DNA from: Nitrosomonas sp. Nm166 | Lineage (GTDB): Bacteria > Pseudomonadota > Gammaproteobacteria > Burkholderiales > Nitrosomonadaceae | Direction: 5' to 3' | Assembly: GCF_900112825.1 (NCBI RefSeq) | Contig: NZ_FONE01000007.1 | Span: forward strand, 27,555 to 91,554 | DNA: 64,000 nt | The notes under the pieces: generated by a model | Database searches by the model: none | The model's input: only the letters and a program-made list of their open reading frames with translations | Told to the model about the DNA's origin: nothing | Shown here: in pieces, positions 51,516 to 60,803 of the stretch | How positions within the stretch are numbered: position 1 is the first letter of the stretch | Layout: each line of letters opens with the position of its first letter | Translations under genes and position numbers: made by a program

Positions 51516-52814
51516 ATGTCAATTCATTGGTTCAAACATATCCGTAGTGCATTGATCGTGCTGTTATGGTGGATCAGTGCCCCGTTACATGCACAACTGA
51601 ATATCGAGATTTTTGGCGGGGGAGCATCTCGTATTCCCATCGCCATTGTGCCTTTCGCAGACGAGAATAAACTGCAACAAAGCATTACACCTATCATCAG
51701 TGCTGATTTGCAGCGCACCGGTTTGTTTAGATTGGTCGATCCTGCTGGATCGTCTCCACATACACCAACCGAGGTAGTTTACGCCGATTGGGCTAACCGG
51801 GGAGCTAATGCCTTAGTAATTGGCCGTGCAATCAGCTTGCCTGGCGAACAGGTAGAAATTCAATTTCGGGTGATGGATGTTGCTAAGAAATCGCAACTCA
51901 CAGGCTTGGCAATCACTGTTCCTTCCACGCAATTGCGTGCTGCGGCGCATCGGATTGCGGATGTTATTTACGAAGCACTGACGGGCGATGTGGGGGTGTT
52001 TAGCACACGTATTGCATATGTGCTGAAACGTGGCAACAAATATGCTCTGCAGGTGGCCGATTCGGACGGCTATAATGCGCAATCGATCATTGAGTATACG
52101 GAACCGATTATTTCTCCGGCCTGGTCACCGGATGGCAACCAGCTGGCTTATGTTTCATTTGAAAACAAAAAGCCGGTCGTTTATGTGCAAACATTGGCGA
52201 CACGTGAACGCAGGGCGGTTGCCAGCTTTAAAGGCAGTAATAGCGCCCCGGCCTGGTCTCCTGATGGCAAAAGACTGGCTGTCGTTTTAACCGGACAAGG
52301 TGGTTCACAAATATTCCTTGTAAATGTCGATGGCAGTGGTCTGCAAAGGCTCAGCAGGAGTTCCGGAATTGATACTGAACCCAGTTTTTCTCCCGATGGC
52401 CGGTCGATCATATTTACTTCCGATCGCGGTGGTAGTCCACAAATATACCGCATGTCAGTAAGCGATACTGAAAACAGCCGTGCAGAACGCCTTACCTTTG
52501 AGGGCAATTACAATGTCAGCCCGGATTTCAGCCGGGATGGCAAAAGTTTTGCTTTTATCCACCGGCATAATAATCAATTTAATGTAGCCGTTCAGGAGAT
52601 TGGCTCACGTCAAGTACAGATACTGACAAATTCCAAATTTGATGAATCTCCCAGTTTTGCACCCAACGGTAAAATGATCTTATATGCAACCGAGATTGAT
52701 GGGCATGGTATATTATCCGCTGTCTCCAGGGATGGGCAGACAAGGCAACATCTTTCAGTACAAACAGGCGATATCAGAGAGCCAGCATGGGGGCCTTTAC
52801 CAAAATGGAAGTAA
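51516..52814 (+). CDS. tolB: Tol-Pal system protein TolB
   Basis: 432 residues. Signal peptide ends near LHAQLN. The N-terminal domain (about 30-170) has RIPIAIVPFADE and RAAAHRIADVIYEALTGDVG. The six-bladed propeller has SPDGNQLAYVS, SPDGKRLAVVL, SPDGRSIIFTSDRGG, SRDGKSFAFIH and APNGKMILYAT. TolB is periplasmic and binds Pal and TolA. Confidence 0.95.
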   Translation: MSIHWFKHIRSALIVLLWWISAPLHAQLNIEIFGGGASRIPIAIVPFADENKLQQSITPIISADLQRTGLFRLVDPAGSSPHTPTEVVYADWANRGANALVIGRAISLPGEQVEIQFRVMDVAKKSQLTGLAITVPSTQLRAAAHRIADVIYEALTGDVGVFSTRIAYVLKRGNKYALQVADSDGYNAQSIIEYTEPIISPAWSPDGNQLAYVSFENKKPVVYVQTLATRERRAVASFKGSNSAPAWSPDGKRLAVVLTGQGGSQIFLVNVDGSGLQRLSRSSGIDTEPSFSPDGRSIIFTSDRGGSPQIYRMSVSDTENSRAERLTFEGNYNVSPDFSRDGKSFAFIHRHNNQFNVAVQEIGSRQVQILTNSKFDESPSFAPNGKMILYATEIDGHGILSAVSRDGQTRQHLSVQTGDIREPAWGPLPKWK

Positions 52815-52846
52815 TCATTTAATTTTTAGTCAAGGGGAGTTAATAA

Positions 52847-53365
52847 ATGAGGAAGTTAGTAGGTGTTTCATTAATTGTTCTGTTATCAGCGTGTGCCAGC
52901 CAAACAACCCAGCCTGAGGTTGAAGATCTGGCAGGCAGTGCGGGCAACGGTTTGGGAGGAAGTGATCTGATGGGCTCCGGTTCTGATAGAGCCAGTTATT
53001 TTAGTCAATTGCAAGACCCCAACAGCATCCTGTCACAGCGTAGCGTTTATTATGAATATGATAGCTATACCGTTAAAAGTGAATACCGCGAATTGGTGCT
53101 GGCCCATGCCAAATTCTTGCGGGATAATGCGAGCGCCAGTGTAATTCTGCAAGGGAATACGGATGATCGTGGTAGTCGTGAATATAACCTCGCGTTAGGA
53201 CAGCGTCGCGCCGATAGCGTAAAAAATATGATGACGCTTGCCGGTGCGCGGGATGGACAAATTGAAGCCGTTAGCTTGGGGGAAGAAAAACCGCGTGCAT
53301 TGGGGTATGGTGAATCAGCCTGGAGTCAGAATCGTCGTTCCGATATCATTTATCGAGGTGAATAA
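52847..53365 (+). CDS. pal: Peptidoglycan-associated lipoprotein Pal
   Basis: 172 residues. Lipobox LLSAC (Cys16). The OmpA-type domain includes VYYEYDSYTVKSEYRELVLA, LQGNTDDRGSREYNLALGQR (binding Asp in GNTDDRG), RADSVKNMM and GYGESAWSQNRRSD. An outer-membrane lipoprotein that links to peptidoglycan and completes the Tol-Pal complex. Confidence 0.95.
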   Translation: MRKLVGVSLIVLLSACASQTTQPEVEDLAGSAGNGLGGSDLMGSGSDRASYFSQLQDPNSILSQRSVYYEYDSYTVKSEYRELVLAHAKFLRDNASASVILQGNTDDRGSREYNLALGQRRADSVKNMMTLAGARDGQIEAVSLGEEKPRALGYGESAWSQNRRSDIIYRGE

Positions 53366-53367
53366 AC

Positions 53368-54261
53368 ATGCTGATACGCGCTTTTTTTTTATTGCTACTA
53401 GTGAGCTGTAATGTGAGTTATGCAGCATTGTTTGGTGATGATGAGGCACGCGAACAAATCAGTGCATTACGTAAACAGGTCAATGAAATGGAAGCGCGTA
53501 TCGCCAAGATGGAGCAGGCACTGAACAGCCAAGCATTACTCGAGCTTTATGCGCAGGTTGAAACGCTTGGGCTCGAGTTGGGAAAATTAAACGGGCAAAT
53601 AGAAATGCTGAGTAATGATAATGGTCTGTTGCAAAACAGACAAAGAGATTTCTATATTGACCTGGATAATCGATTGCGTCAGATTGAACAGCCTGACAAG
53701 CGAACCCCTTCTTCTCAGACAAGCCCTAAAAGTTCTCCCCAGAGCATGGTAACTCCTCCGCCTGAAGAGCAGGCAGTAGCGCCACCTGTAGCAGGAATAG
53801 CGGAATCGATATTAACTGAAGAAACAGTTGCCATGGTGCAACCTGACGCCGGATCAGTATCAGCCGTTGAACTGTTACCGCCCAGTCCGATAGAAAATAG
53901 TGCCTATAAGGAAGCCTTTAATTTATTTAAAGACGGGGATTATGCGAATGCCATCGCGCAATTTGAGAATTTTCTGGAGAATTACCCTCAATCTAGTCTG
54001 GCACCCGGTGCTGCCTATTGGGTTGGCAATGCACGCTATGCATTGCGGGATTACAAGGCGGCAATTGATGCGCAAAGAAGATTGATCAATAAGTATCCGG
54101 ATAGCCTTAAAGCACCGGATGCTTATCTTAATATCGCCACTAGTCAGCATGAGATGGGCGATAACAAGGCAAGTAAGCATACTTTAGAAGATTTGGTCGC
54201 AAAATATCCCCACAGTGAAGCAGCAAAAAAAGCCAAGCAACGTTTGGCTAATTTCAAATAA
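53368..54261 (+). CDS. cpoB: Cell division coordinator CpoB (YbgF)
   Basis: 297 residues, 2 bp after pal. Signal peptide (FFLLLLVSCNVSYA), coiled coil (about 28-110, REQISALRKQVNEMEARIAK), a low-complexity linker, then a TPR domain (about 175-297: AYKEAFNLFKDGDYANAIAQ, FENFLENYPQSSLAPGAAYW, KYPDSLKAPDAYLNIATSQH). Known in E. coli to couple Tol-Pal with PBP1B. Confidence 0.92.
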   Translation: MLIRAFFLLLLVSCNVSYAALFGDDEAREQISALRKQVNEMEARIAKMEQALNSQALLELYAQVETLGLELGKLNGQIEMLSNDNGLLQNRQRDFYIDLDNRLRQIEQPDKRTPSSQTSPKSSPQSMVTPPPEEQAVAPPVAGIAESILTEETVAMVQPDAGSVSAVELLPPSPIENSAYKEAFNLFKDGDYANAIAQFENFLENYPQSSLAPGAAYWVGNARYALRDYKAAIDAQRRLINKYPDSLKAPDAYLNIATSQHEMGDNKASKHTLEDLVAKYPHSEAAKKAKQRLANFK

Positions 54262-54273
54262 AATTCATCATTC

Positions 54274-54330
54274 ACAAATAGCACCTCGCTATTTGTTGCA
54301 TTAACCGGCAACGCGGTTAAAGTTTTTCTT
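54274..54330 (+). terminator. Two consecutive hairpins after cpoB; second is a terminator
   Basis: ACAAATAGC / GCTATTTGT at 54274-54296, then TTAACCG / CGGTTAA at 54301-54320 followed by AGTTTTTC. The second is a plausible intrinsic terminator of the tol-pal operon; the first could be alternative or an attenuator before queE. Confidence 0.65.
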
Positions 54331-54347
54331 CCAGCTAATCAGTCATT

Positions 54348-55004
54348 GTGCAAACGCTAGAAACGACAACTTTGCGTATCAGTGAGATTTTCTTTTCCTT
54401 GCAGGGCGAAACAAGCCGAGTGGGTCTACCGACGGTTTTTGTACGCCTGACGGGCTGTCCTTTGCGTTGTGGTTACTGTGATACCGCCTATGCTTTTAGC
54501 GGGGGTGAGAGCCTGTCGGTAGCCAATATCCTAGATCAAGTAGCGCAATATAAAACCCATTATGTCACGGTTACCGGCGGAGAACCATTGGCGCAGAAAG
54601 CCTGTTTGGTCTTGCTGACAGCATTATGTGAAGCGCGGTATTCAGTATCACTTGAAACCAGCGGCGCACTGGATTTATCCCAAGTAGACAAACGCGTATG
54701 CAAAGTGATGGATATCAAGACACCCGGTTCGGGCGAGGTGATCAAAAATAATTGGCTGAATCTTGCTCACCTGACACAGCGCGATGAGATCAAGTTCGTA
54801 CTTTGCGATGAGGCCGATTATCAGTGGGCTTGTGAAATCATTCACAGCAAGCAATTACATCAGATATGCCCCATTTTGTTTTCGCCTGCTTATAAGAGCC
54901 TTGATTCCGCGGCACTCGCGGCATGGATTTTGCGTGACGCGTTACCGGTTAGGATGCAGATTCAGATGCATAAATTATTGTGGGGAGAGGGGCCGGGACA
55001 TTGA
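54348..55004 (+). CDS. queE: 7-carboxy-7-deazaguanine synthase
   Basis: 218 residues, probably from GTG 54348. Radical-SAM cluster site CPLRCGYC (CxxxCxxC), preceded by ISEIFFSLQGETSRVGLPTV, with TVTGGEPLAQ and VMDIKTPGSG. It converts carboxytetrahydropterin to 7-carboxy-7-deazaguanine for queuosine tRNA modification. queC follows 37 bp later. Confidence 0.92.
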   Translation: MQTLETTTLRISEIFFSLQGETSRVGLPTVFVRLTGCPLRCGYCDTAYAFSGGESLSVANILDQVAQYKTHYVTVTGGEPLAQKACLVLLTALCEARYSVSLETSGALDLSQVDKRVCKVMDIKTPGSGEVIKNNWLNLAHLTQRDEIKFVLCDEADYQWACEIIHSKQLHQICPILFSPAYKSLDSAALAAWILRDALPVRMQIQMHKLLWGEGPGH

Positions 55005-55041
55005 AATTTGCAGCATTCCAATCTATTAAGCTGATCAGCAT

Positions 55042-55746
55042 ATGAAAAAAGCGGTTGTATTGTTATCGGGTGGATTGGATTCTGCGACGATACTGGCCAT
55101 TGCACGGCACCAGACATTTGAATGTTATGCCTTAAGTCTTGATTACGGTCAGCGGCATCGATCAGAATTAGAAGCTGCGCAGAAGGTTGCTCAATCGTTA
55201 TGTGCTCATGCACACCAAATTATTAAATTGGATTTGACAGTATTTGGCGGATCAGCACTCACAGACTGGTCGATCGAAGTACCAACTTCTGGCGAAACTA
55301 AAACTACAGACATACCCATTACCTATGTCCCAGCCAGAAATACCATCATGCTGTCGCTGGCGCTGGCATGGGCCGAAACTATGGATTGTCAGGATATTTT
55401 TATCGGTGTGAATGCAGTGGATTATTCCGGTTATCCGGACTGCCGTCCAGAATACATTCAAGCATACGAGCAGATGGCAAATCTAGCAACCAAGGCGGGA
55501 ATTGAAGGCAGAAAACTTACCGTTCACGCGCCACTCATCCATTTATCCAAGAAAGAAATTATCGAGGCGGGACTTGCACTCGGAATTGATTACGGGCTGA
55601 CTATTTCCTGTTACCAGGCGGATGAATTGGGGCGGGCTTGCGGTATTTGTGATTCCTGTCGTATTCGACATGCCGGATTTGCTGCAGCGGGTGTGGCAGA
55701 CCCGACGCGCTACCAGTCACCAGCTGATGATAGCAAGCAAGTTTGA
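55042..55746 (+). CDS. queC: 7-cyano-7-deazaguanine synthase
   Basis: 234 residues. PP-loop [11 protein letters not shown], substrate/ATP sites [18 protein letters not shown] and [20 protein letters not shown], and zinc cysteines [20 protein letters not shown]. Makes preQ0 from the QueE product with ATP and ammonia. Confidence 0.94.
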   Translation: MKKAVVLLSGGLDSATILAIARHQTFECYALSLDYGQRHRSELEAAQKVAQSLCAHAHQIIKLDLTVFGGSALTDWSIEVPTSGETKTTDIPITYVPARNTIMLSLALAWAETMDCQDIFIGVNAVDYSGYPDCRPEYIQAYEQMANLATKAGIEGRKLTVHAPLIHLSKKEIIEAGLALGIDYGLTISCYQADELGRACGICDSCRIRHAGFAAAGVADPTRYQSPADDSKQV

Positions 55747-55770
55747 TGCTGGATGCTCAAAACAATCCAG

Positions 55771-56148
55771 CTACAAGGTTAACTGACTGCCTGAAGTGTC
55801 AGACCTTCGTTCAATACATACCCCAAGCTTTTTTACCCCACGTATAATTCCAAGTTTTGCAACACTGACTTTAACCCACGGTGATTTGAATTCTTTCAGG
55901 ATGGTTTGTGCGATATGTTCAGCCAATGCTTCCAGCAGAGAAAAATGCTTTTCTGCCAAGATTTCGCTAATTCTCTTGGTGACTAATGCATAATCTAGCG
56001 CATCTTCAATACGATCGGACTTGCATGCGTTGCTGCTGGGAAGTGCAATCTCCAGATCCACCTGGATGGTCTGAGGAACCTTGCGTTCCCATGGATAAAT
56101 TCCGATTAAGGTTTTGGCTTTAAAGTCGTGCAGAAAAATAATATCCAT
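55771..56148 (-). CDS. folB: Dihydroneopterin aldolase
   Basis: 125 residues from ATG 56146-56148 (MDIIFLHDFKAKTLIGIYPW), preferred over TTG 56157. Motifs: GIYPWERKVPQTIQVDLEIA, LDYALVTKRISEILAEKHFS and LLEALAEHIAQTIL (catalytic Glu in the family region), VSVAKLGIIRGVKKLGVCIE. A folate pathway enzyme, convergent with queC. Confidence 0.9.
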   Translation of the reverse strand: MDIIFLHDFKAKTLIGIYPWERKVPQTIQVDLEIALPSSNACKSDRIEDALDYALVTKRISEILAEKHFSLLEALAEHIAQTILKEFKSPWVKVSVAKLGIIRGVKKLGVCIERRSDTSGSQLTL

Positions 56149-56260
56149 TGAGATCAAACGATAAAATGAGTGGGTTTATTTTTGGGTTGCTGGAAAGCTT
56201 CGGTGTGAAGAATACAACATTTTATTCTATTTTTATTTTGCATGGGTGGTGCTAATACGC

Positions 56261-56875
56261 ATGATGATAGTAGTGTTTGCTTTGTTGGCTTATTTGTTGG
56301 GGTCGATTTCCTTTGCTGTAGTGTCCAGTTGGATTTTTAAATTGCCCGACCCGCGCACTTACGGCTCAAGGAATCCCGGAGCCACGAATGTGTTACGTAG
56401 CGGTAAAAAGGCTGCGGCTGTTTTTACACTGCTTGGCGATGCCGGAAAAGGCTGGTTTGCAGTAGCTCTGGCGCAATATTATGCACTGCTTTGGGACTTG
56501 GGTAAGGAGGCCATTGCCGTAGCTGCAGTGGCAGTATTCTTAGGGCATGTGTTTCCGGTTTTTTTGCGTTTTCAGGGGGGAAAGGGTGTAGCAACTGCGG
56601 TGGGCGTGCTGCTGGGGCTGAATCTCTGGGTGGGTTTGATGACACTAGCAACGTGGTTATTGGCTGCTATGATCTGGCGCATATCATCCTTGTCCGCTTT
56701 GATTGCGGCTATACTGACACCAGTTTATACCGTGAGCATGCTGGGGTTTGAAGAAAGTACCCCGGCAGTTCTGCTTATGTCATTAGTGTTGATTTGGCGT
56801 CATCAGTCCAATATTGTTAATCTGCTGGCAGGTAAGGAAGGGCGTATTGGTGAGAAAAAATCTCCCGGTTCCTGA
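56261..56875 (+). CDS. plsY: Glycerol-3-phosphate acyltransferase PlsY
   Basis: About 204 residues from ATG 56261 (MMIVVFALLAYLLGSISFAV). Five-helix membrane protein with the family motifs DPRTYGSRNPGATNVLRSGK, FLRFQGGKGVATAVGVLLGL and WRHQSNIVNLLAGKE. Transfers acyl from acyl-phosphate to glycerol-3-phosphate. Convergent with tsaD; one base separates their stop codons. Confidence 0.92.
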   Translation: MMIVVFALLAYLLGSISFAVVSSWIFKLPDPRTYGSRNPGATNVLRSGKKAAAVFTLLGDAGKGWFAVALAQYYALLWDLGKEAIAVAAVAVFLGHVFPVFLRFQGGKGVATAVGVLLGLNLWVGLMTLATWLLAAMIWRISSLSALIAAILTPVYTVSMLGFEESTPAVLLMSLVLIWRHQSNIVNLLAGKEGRIGEKKSPGS

Positions 56876-56876
56876 C

Positions 56877-57908
56877 TTAATCGTCCGCTGCCTCAAGCAT
56901 TTCCAGATTCCAGCGTGCATTGACGGTAAAGCTGCGTGCTGGTTGCCATACTTTATCAGGTGTAGCCTGCAGCCGCATCGCGCCAGCAAAAGCAATCATC
57001 GCGCCATTATCAGTACAGAATTCAAGCTTCGGGTAAAAAACAGTTGCACCGATTGAAGCTGCTTTTTTGCTGAGATTCTGACGTAATTGATCATTAGCAC
57101 CGACACCTCCCGCCACGACTAGTTGCGTGAGGCTTGTCTGTGACAGAGCCGCCAGGGATTTTGCTGTTAAAACTTCTACAACGGCCTCTTGGAAGGCTAA
57201 GGCAATGTCTGCGCAGATTTGTTGCGTGACTTCCTGTTTATTGATCAGAGTAAGTACCGCAGTTTTCAGGCCGCTAAAGCTGAAATTGAGATCTCCGCTA
57301 TTAAGCATCGGTCTCGGGAGTTTGAAACGTCCTGAGCGACCTTGCCGTGCCAGTTTTGATAAAGCTGCTCCTCCCGGATAGCCTAATCCCAGCAATTTGG
57401 CTGTTTTATCAAAAGCCTCGCCTGCGGCATCATCAACAGTCTCGCCCAGTAATTTGTATTGACCAACAGCATCAACTTGCATTAATTGCGTATGACCTCC
57501 CGATACCAGCAGTGCTATAAACGGAAATCTCGGTGCAGGGGTAGATAATAAAGGCGATAATAGATGCCCCTCCAGGTGATGGATACCCAGCGCAGGGATT
57601 TTTAGCGCAAAACTCAGGGCAGCGCCAATACTGGCGCCTACCAGAAGGGCACCGGCCAACCCCGGGCCTTGCGTATAAGCGATGGCGTTGATTTGTTGCA
57701 GTCGACATTTTGCGGTAAATAAAGTTTGTTTGATTAACGGCAGCACGCGCCGGATATGGTCGCGCGAAGCCAGTTCTGGCACTACACCACCATATTCACT
57801 GTGCATTTCTATTTGAGAGTAGAGCGTATGACTGAGTAGACCCTGTGTTGTGTCAAAAAGTGCGATTCCAGTTTCATCGCAAGAAGTTTCAATACCTAGA
57901 ACAAGCAT
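56877..57908 (-). CDS. tsaD: tRNA threonylcarbamoyladenosine transferase TsaD
   Basis: 343 residues. ASKHA-type ATPase motifs: [48 protein letters not shown] (metal-binding HxxxH), [10 protein letters not shown], and [16 protein letters not shown]. Makes t6A37 in ANN-decoding tRNAs with TsaB/TsaE/TsaC. Divergent from rpsU. Confidence 0.95.
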   Translation of the reverse strand: MLVLGIETSCDETGIALFDTTQGLLSHTLYSQIEMHSEYGGVVPELASRDHIRRVLPLIKQTLFTAKCRLQQINAIAYTQGPGLAGALLVGASIGAALSFALKIPALGIHHLEGHLLSPLLSTPAPRFPFIALLVSGGHTQLMQVDAVGQYKLLGETVDDAAGEAFDKTAKLLGLGYPGGAALSKLARQGRSGRFKLPRPMLNSGDLNFSFSGLKTAVLTLINKQEVTQQICADIALAFQEAVVEVLTAKSLAALSQTSLTQLVVAGGVGANDQLRQNLSKKAASIGATVFYPKLEFCTDNGAMIAFAGAMRLQATPDKVWQPARSFTVNARWNLEMLEAADD

Positions 57909-57948
57909 TAAGAAAAAATAGAAGAGAAAATTTGTTCTTTTTTAGCAG

Positions 57949-57974
57949 AGCTTTTGATGTTATAATCAAAAGCT
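57949..57974. promoter_or_regulatory. Inverted repeat over a TATAAT box upstream of rpsU
   Basis: AGCTTTTGAT (57949-57958) and ATCAAAAGCT (57965-57974) are perfect inverted arms around GTTATA, overlapping TATAAT at 57961-57966. It sits between divergent tsaD and rpsU, so a symmetric protein bound here would cover a likely -10 element of rpsU. Confidence 0.45.
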
Positions 57975-58063
57975 TTTGTTGCGTCTTATCTAATTTTATT
58001 GTTTGGTGTGGGATAAATTCAAGTTCTTATTGTATATTAACTAATCGAGGTTTTTGCATATTT

Positions 58064-58276
58064 ATGACGACTATTAAAGTTAAGGAAAACGAGCCATTTG
58101 AAGTTGCTATGCGGCGCTTTAAGCGATCGATAGAAAAAACAGGGATACTAACTGAACTGCGTGCTCGTGAGTTTTATGAAAAACCAACAGCGGAGCGCAA
58201 GCGCAAGCTGGCGGCGGCTGTAAAGCGCAATTATAAACGTTTGCGCAGCCAATTGCTCCCTCCTAAGCTTTATTAG
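58064..58276 (+). CDS. rpsU: 30S ribosomal protein bS21
   Basis: 70 residues: [40 protein letters not shown] and [20 protein letters not shown]. Standard length and sequence; the longer open frame from 57845 is not used. First gene of the macromolecular synthesis cluster rpsU-(yqeY)-dnaG-rpoD. Confidence 0.95.
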   Translation: MTTIKVKENEPFEVAMRRFKRSIEKTGILTELRAREFYEKPTAERKRKLAAAVKRNYKRLRSQLLPPKLY

Positions 58277-58377
58277 ATCAATAGTAATAAAATTAATTTG
58301 GAAGTAACTTAACGCTTTTTTGGTATTTGTAGAAACTTAATGGCCAGTTGATAATTAATCATATCGAACTTTTTGCT

Positions 58378-58824
58378 ATGAGTTTAAAACAGAAAATTAC
58401 TGAAGACATGAAGGCGGCTATGCGCTCAGGTAATACCAAGCAACGGGATACTATTCGTTTGCTGCAAGCCGCTATTAAACAACGCGAAGTAGATGACCGC
58501 ATCGTGCTTGATGATGCAGCTGTCATTGCGGTGATTGAAAAGATGCTTAAGCAGCGAAGGGATTCTATTGCGCAATATGAAGCTGCGCAGCGAACCGATC
58601 TGGCTGATATTGAGAAAGAGGAAGTTGCTATTTTAAGCATCTATATGCCCCTAGCACTCAACGATTCAGAAATAGATGCCTTGATTGCTGAAGCGATTTC
58701 CGAAACAGGGGCAAAAGGCGTGCAGGACATGGGTAAAATAATGAACTTTTTGAAGCCGAAGCTCGCCGGGCGTGCTGATATGGCTAAAGTATCAACCTTG
58801 ATTAAGAAAGAAATATCAAGCTGA
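58378..58824 (+). CDS. YqeY/GatB-like domain protein
   Basis: 148 residues from ATG 58378 (MSLKQKITEDMKAAMRSGNT). Motifs KQRDTIRLLQAAIKQREVDD, RDSIAQYEAAQRTDLADIEK and EEVAILSIYMPLALND, and a C-terminal helical GatB/YqeY-like tail. The family resembles the C-terminal helical domain of GatB but has no proven amidotransferase activity. It commonly sits between rpsU and dnaG. Confidence 0.9.
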   Translation: MSLKQKITEDMKAAMRSGNTKQRDTIRLLQAAIKQREVDDRIVLDDAAVIAVIEKMLKQRRDSIAQYEAAQRTDLADIEKEEVAILSIYMPLALNDSEIDALIAEAISETGAKGVQDMGKIMNFLKPKLAGRADMAKVSTLIKKEISS

Positions 58825-58918
58825 GATTAAGCTTTTAGAGTTTCTGATCTTTAACTAATTGTAGCTGCTTAAATTTTAACTTTTATATTTGCTGGGCATT
58901 ATTGATAGCTTTCGATAG

Positions 58919-60715
58919 ATGATCCCTCAGCCTTTTATTCATGATTTGCTCAGTCGTGTAGATATCGTTGATGCGATTGATCGGCATGTATCTCTGAAAA
59001 AAGCAGGCGCTAATTTTGTAGCTTGCTGTCCATTTCATAATGAAAAAACTCCTTCATTTACAGTTAGTCAGACCAAGCAGTTTTATCATTGTTTTGGTTG
59101 TGGGGCACATGGTAATGCGATTAGTTTTTTGATTGAATATAGCGGCTTGAGCTTTATCGAAGCAGTGCATGACTTAGCAGCTTATGCGGGGATGCAAGTA
59201 CCAGTACAGCTAATTGATGCACCTTTTAAACCCATTGAATCACATATATCGCCTTCTTCGGTGGCGGAGAATAAGGATAATAATGCGGAGATATTCCCAC
59301 AGGATTTAATAAAAGCACTGCGCGTTGCTACGCAGTTTTATAGAGAGCAATTGAAAATTTCAGAAAAAGCTATTACTTATCTCAAAAAACGTGGCTTATC
59401 AGGCAAAACGGCTGCGCGGTTTTCGATGGGTTATGCGCCTGCTGGCTGGCAAAGTCTTGAGGCGGTTTTTCCTGACTATAAAAGCGAAAGAACGCGTAAA
59501 TTATTAGTGAGTGCAGGCTTGGTAATTATTTCCAATGAAGGCAGGCAGTATGATCGATTCAGAGATCGCATCATGTTCCCGATTCTTAATCAAAGAGGGC
59601 AGATTATTGGCTTTGGCGGCCGGGTATTAGAGCAGGAAGAGCCAAAATATCTCAACTCTCCAGAAACAGTTTTATTTGAGAAAGGGCGGGAATTATATAA
59701 CTTTTTTTCAGCTCGTCGCGCCATTCGTGAAGTAAATCATGTAGTAGTTGTAGAAGGTTATATGGATGTGATCGCACTTTCTCAGCATGGGATTGATTAT
59801 GCAGTAGCCGCCTTGGGGACAGCAACGACCAGCTTCCATATTCAGAAACTTTTACGTCAGACTGATCATATTATTTTTTGTTTTGATGGCGACAAGGCTG
59901 GTAGAAAAGCGGCTTGGCGTGCACTTGAGAATAGCTTGCCATTCATTTCAGATGGTAAGTATGTAGATTTTCTTTTTTTACCTGAAGGAGAAGATCCTGA
60001 CAGTTATGTGAGGCAATACGGAAAAGCATCCTTTGAACGGCAATTTAAGCAAGCTATTCCTTTATCAGAATTTCTATTTAAGGAATTATGTTCTGGAATA
60101 AATCTTCAAACCAGTGAAGGCCGCGCCAAACTAGTAAGTGATGCAAAGCCCCTATTGCAGCAAGTAAAAGCATCGGCATTATCCGTAATACTTTTGAAGC
60201 GTTTAGTTGAGCTGAGTAAAATTAGCCAAGGTGAATTGGAGGATTTGTTACAAATAAAGCGCACATCAAGTATTCGTAAAATGAAAAATGTATCTAAAAA
60301 ACAACCTATTACACCTTATCATTGGTTGATTCTGATCATACTGAACAATCCAAGTCATGTGATTAAACTGGATAGAGATTTGCTTGTCAAATGCAGTGAA
60401 AACAATGAAGAAGCTGCTGCACTAAAAACACTGGTTGATTTTCTAGATTCACATCCTCACTTGATTGAAAGTAAATCAACACCTTCAATACTGACTTATT
60501 TACAAGACAATCCATATAAGGCATTACTGGAAAGTATTGAAAGTGAAACTTTGGGGTGGAGTGATGCGATTGATTTGGAGGCAGAACTCTTGGGAGCGTT
60601 AGAGAAATTGCAACAAATACAGCGTAAGAAACGCATGACAGAGCTGCATAGCAAGTCTTTGAATAAGCTAACCGATGAAGAGAAGCAAGAGTTACAACGA
60701 TTGGCAATGTTATGA
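58919..60715 (+). CDS. dnaG: DNA primase
   Basis: 598 residues. N-terminal zinc finger CCPFHNEKTPSF plus FYHCFGCGAHGNA, the core primase region, TOPRIM acidic motif VVVVEGYMDVIALSQHG and FDGDKAGRKAAWRA, and a C-terminal DnaB-interaction region. Synthesises primers for replication. Followed by rpoD after 88 bp. Confidence 0.95.
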   Translation: MIPQPFIHDLLSRVDIVDAIDRHVSLKKAGANFVACCPFHNEKTPSFTVSQTKQFYHCFGCGAHGNAISFLIEYSGLSFIEAVHDLAAYAGMQVPVQLIDAPFKPIESHISPSSVAENKDNNAEIFPQDLIKALRVATQFYREQLKISEKAITYLKKRGLSGKTAARFSMGYAPAGWQSLEAVFPDYKSERTRKLLVSAGLVIISNEGRQYDRFRDRIMFPILNQRGQIIGFGGRVLEQEEPKYLNSPETVLFEKGRELYNFFSARRAIREVNHVVVVEGYMDVIALSQHGIDYAVAALGTATTSFHIQKLLRQTDHIIFCFDGDKAGRKAAWRALENSLPFISDGKYVDFLFLPEGEDPDSYVRQYGKASFERQFKQAIPLSEFLFKELCSGINLQTSEGRAKLVSDAKPLLQQVKASALSVILLKRLVELSKISQGELEDLLQIKRTSSIRKMKNVSKKQPITPYHWLILIILNNPSHVIKLDRDLLVKCSENNEEAAALKTLVDFLDSHPHLIESKSTPSILTYLQDNPYKALLESIESETLGWSDAIDLEAELLGALEKLQQIQRKKRMTELHSKSLNKLTDEEKQELQRLAML

Positions 60716-60803
60716 AATCAGTGACAGGATGTCAGTAGTATCTGAATTTTGATATAATCTAATATTTTCAGCTTCTAATTTATCCATATTATTGGAATCG
60801 AAT

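Noticed and set aside
54262..54347. preQ1 riboswitch upstream of queE
   Set aside because: Two hairpins are present, but the conserved preQ1-I core and A-rich tail are not recognisable; terminators explain them better.
57845..58063. 73-codon N-terminal extension of bS21
   Set aside because: The standard 70-residue protein begins at 58064; the extension overlaps the promoter region and tsaD start and has no ribosomal-protein character.
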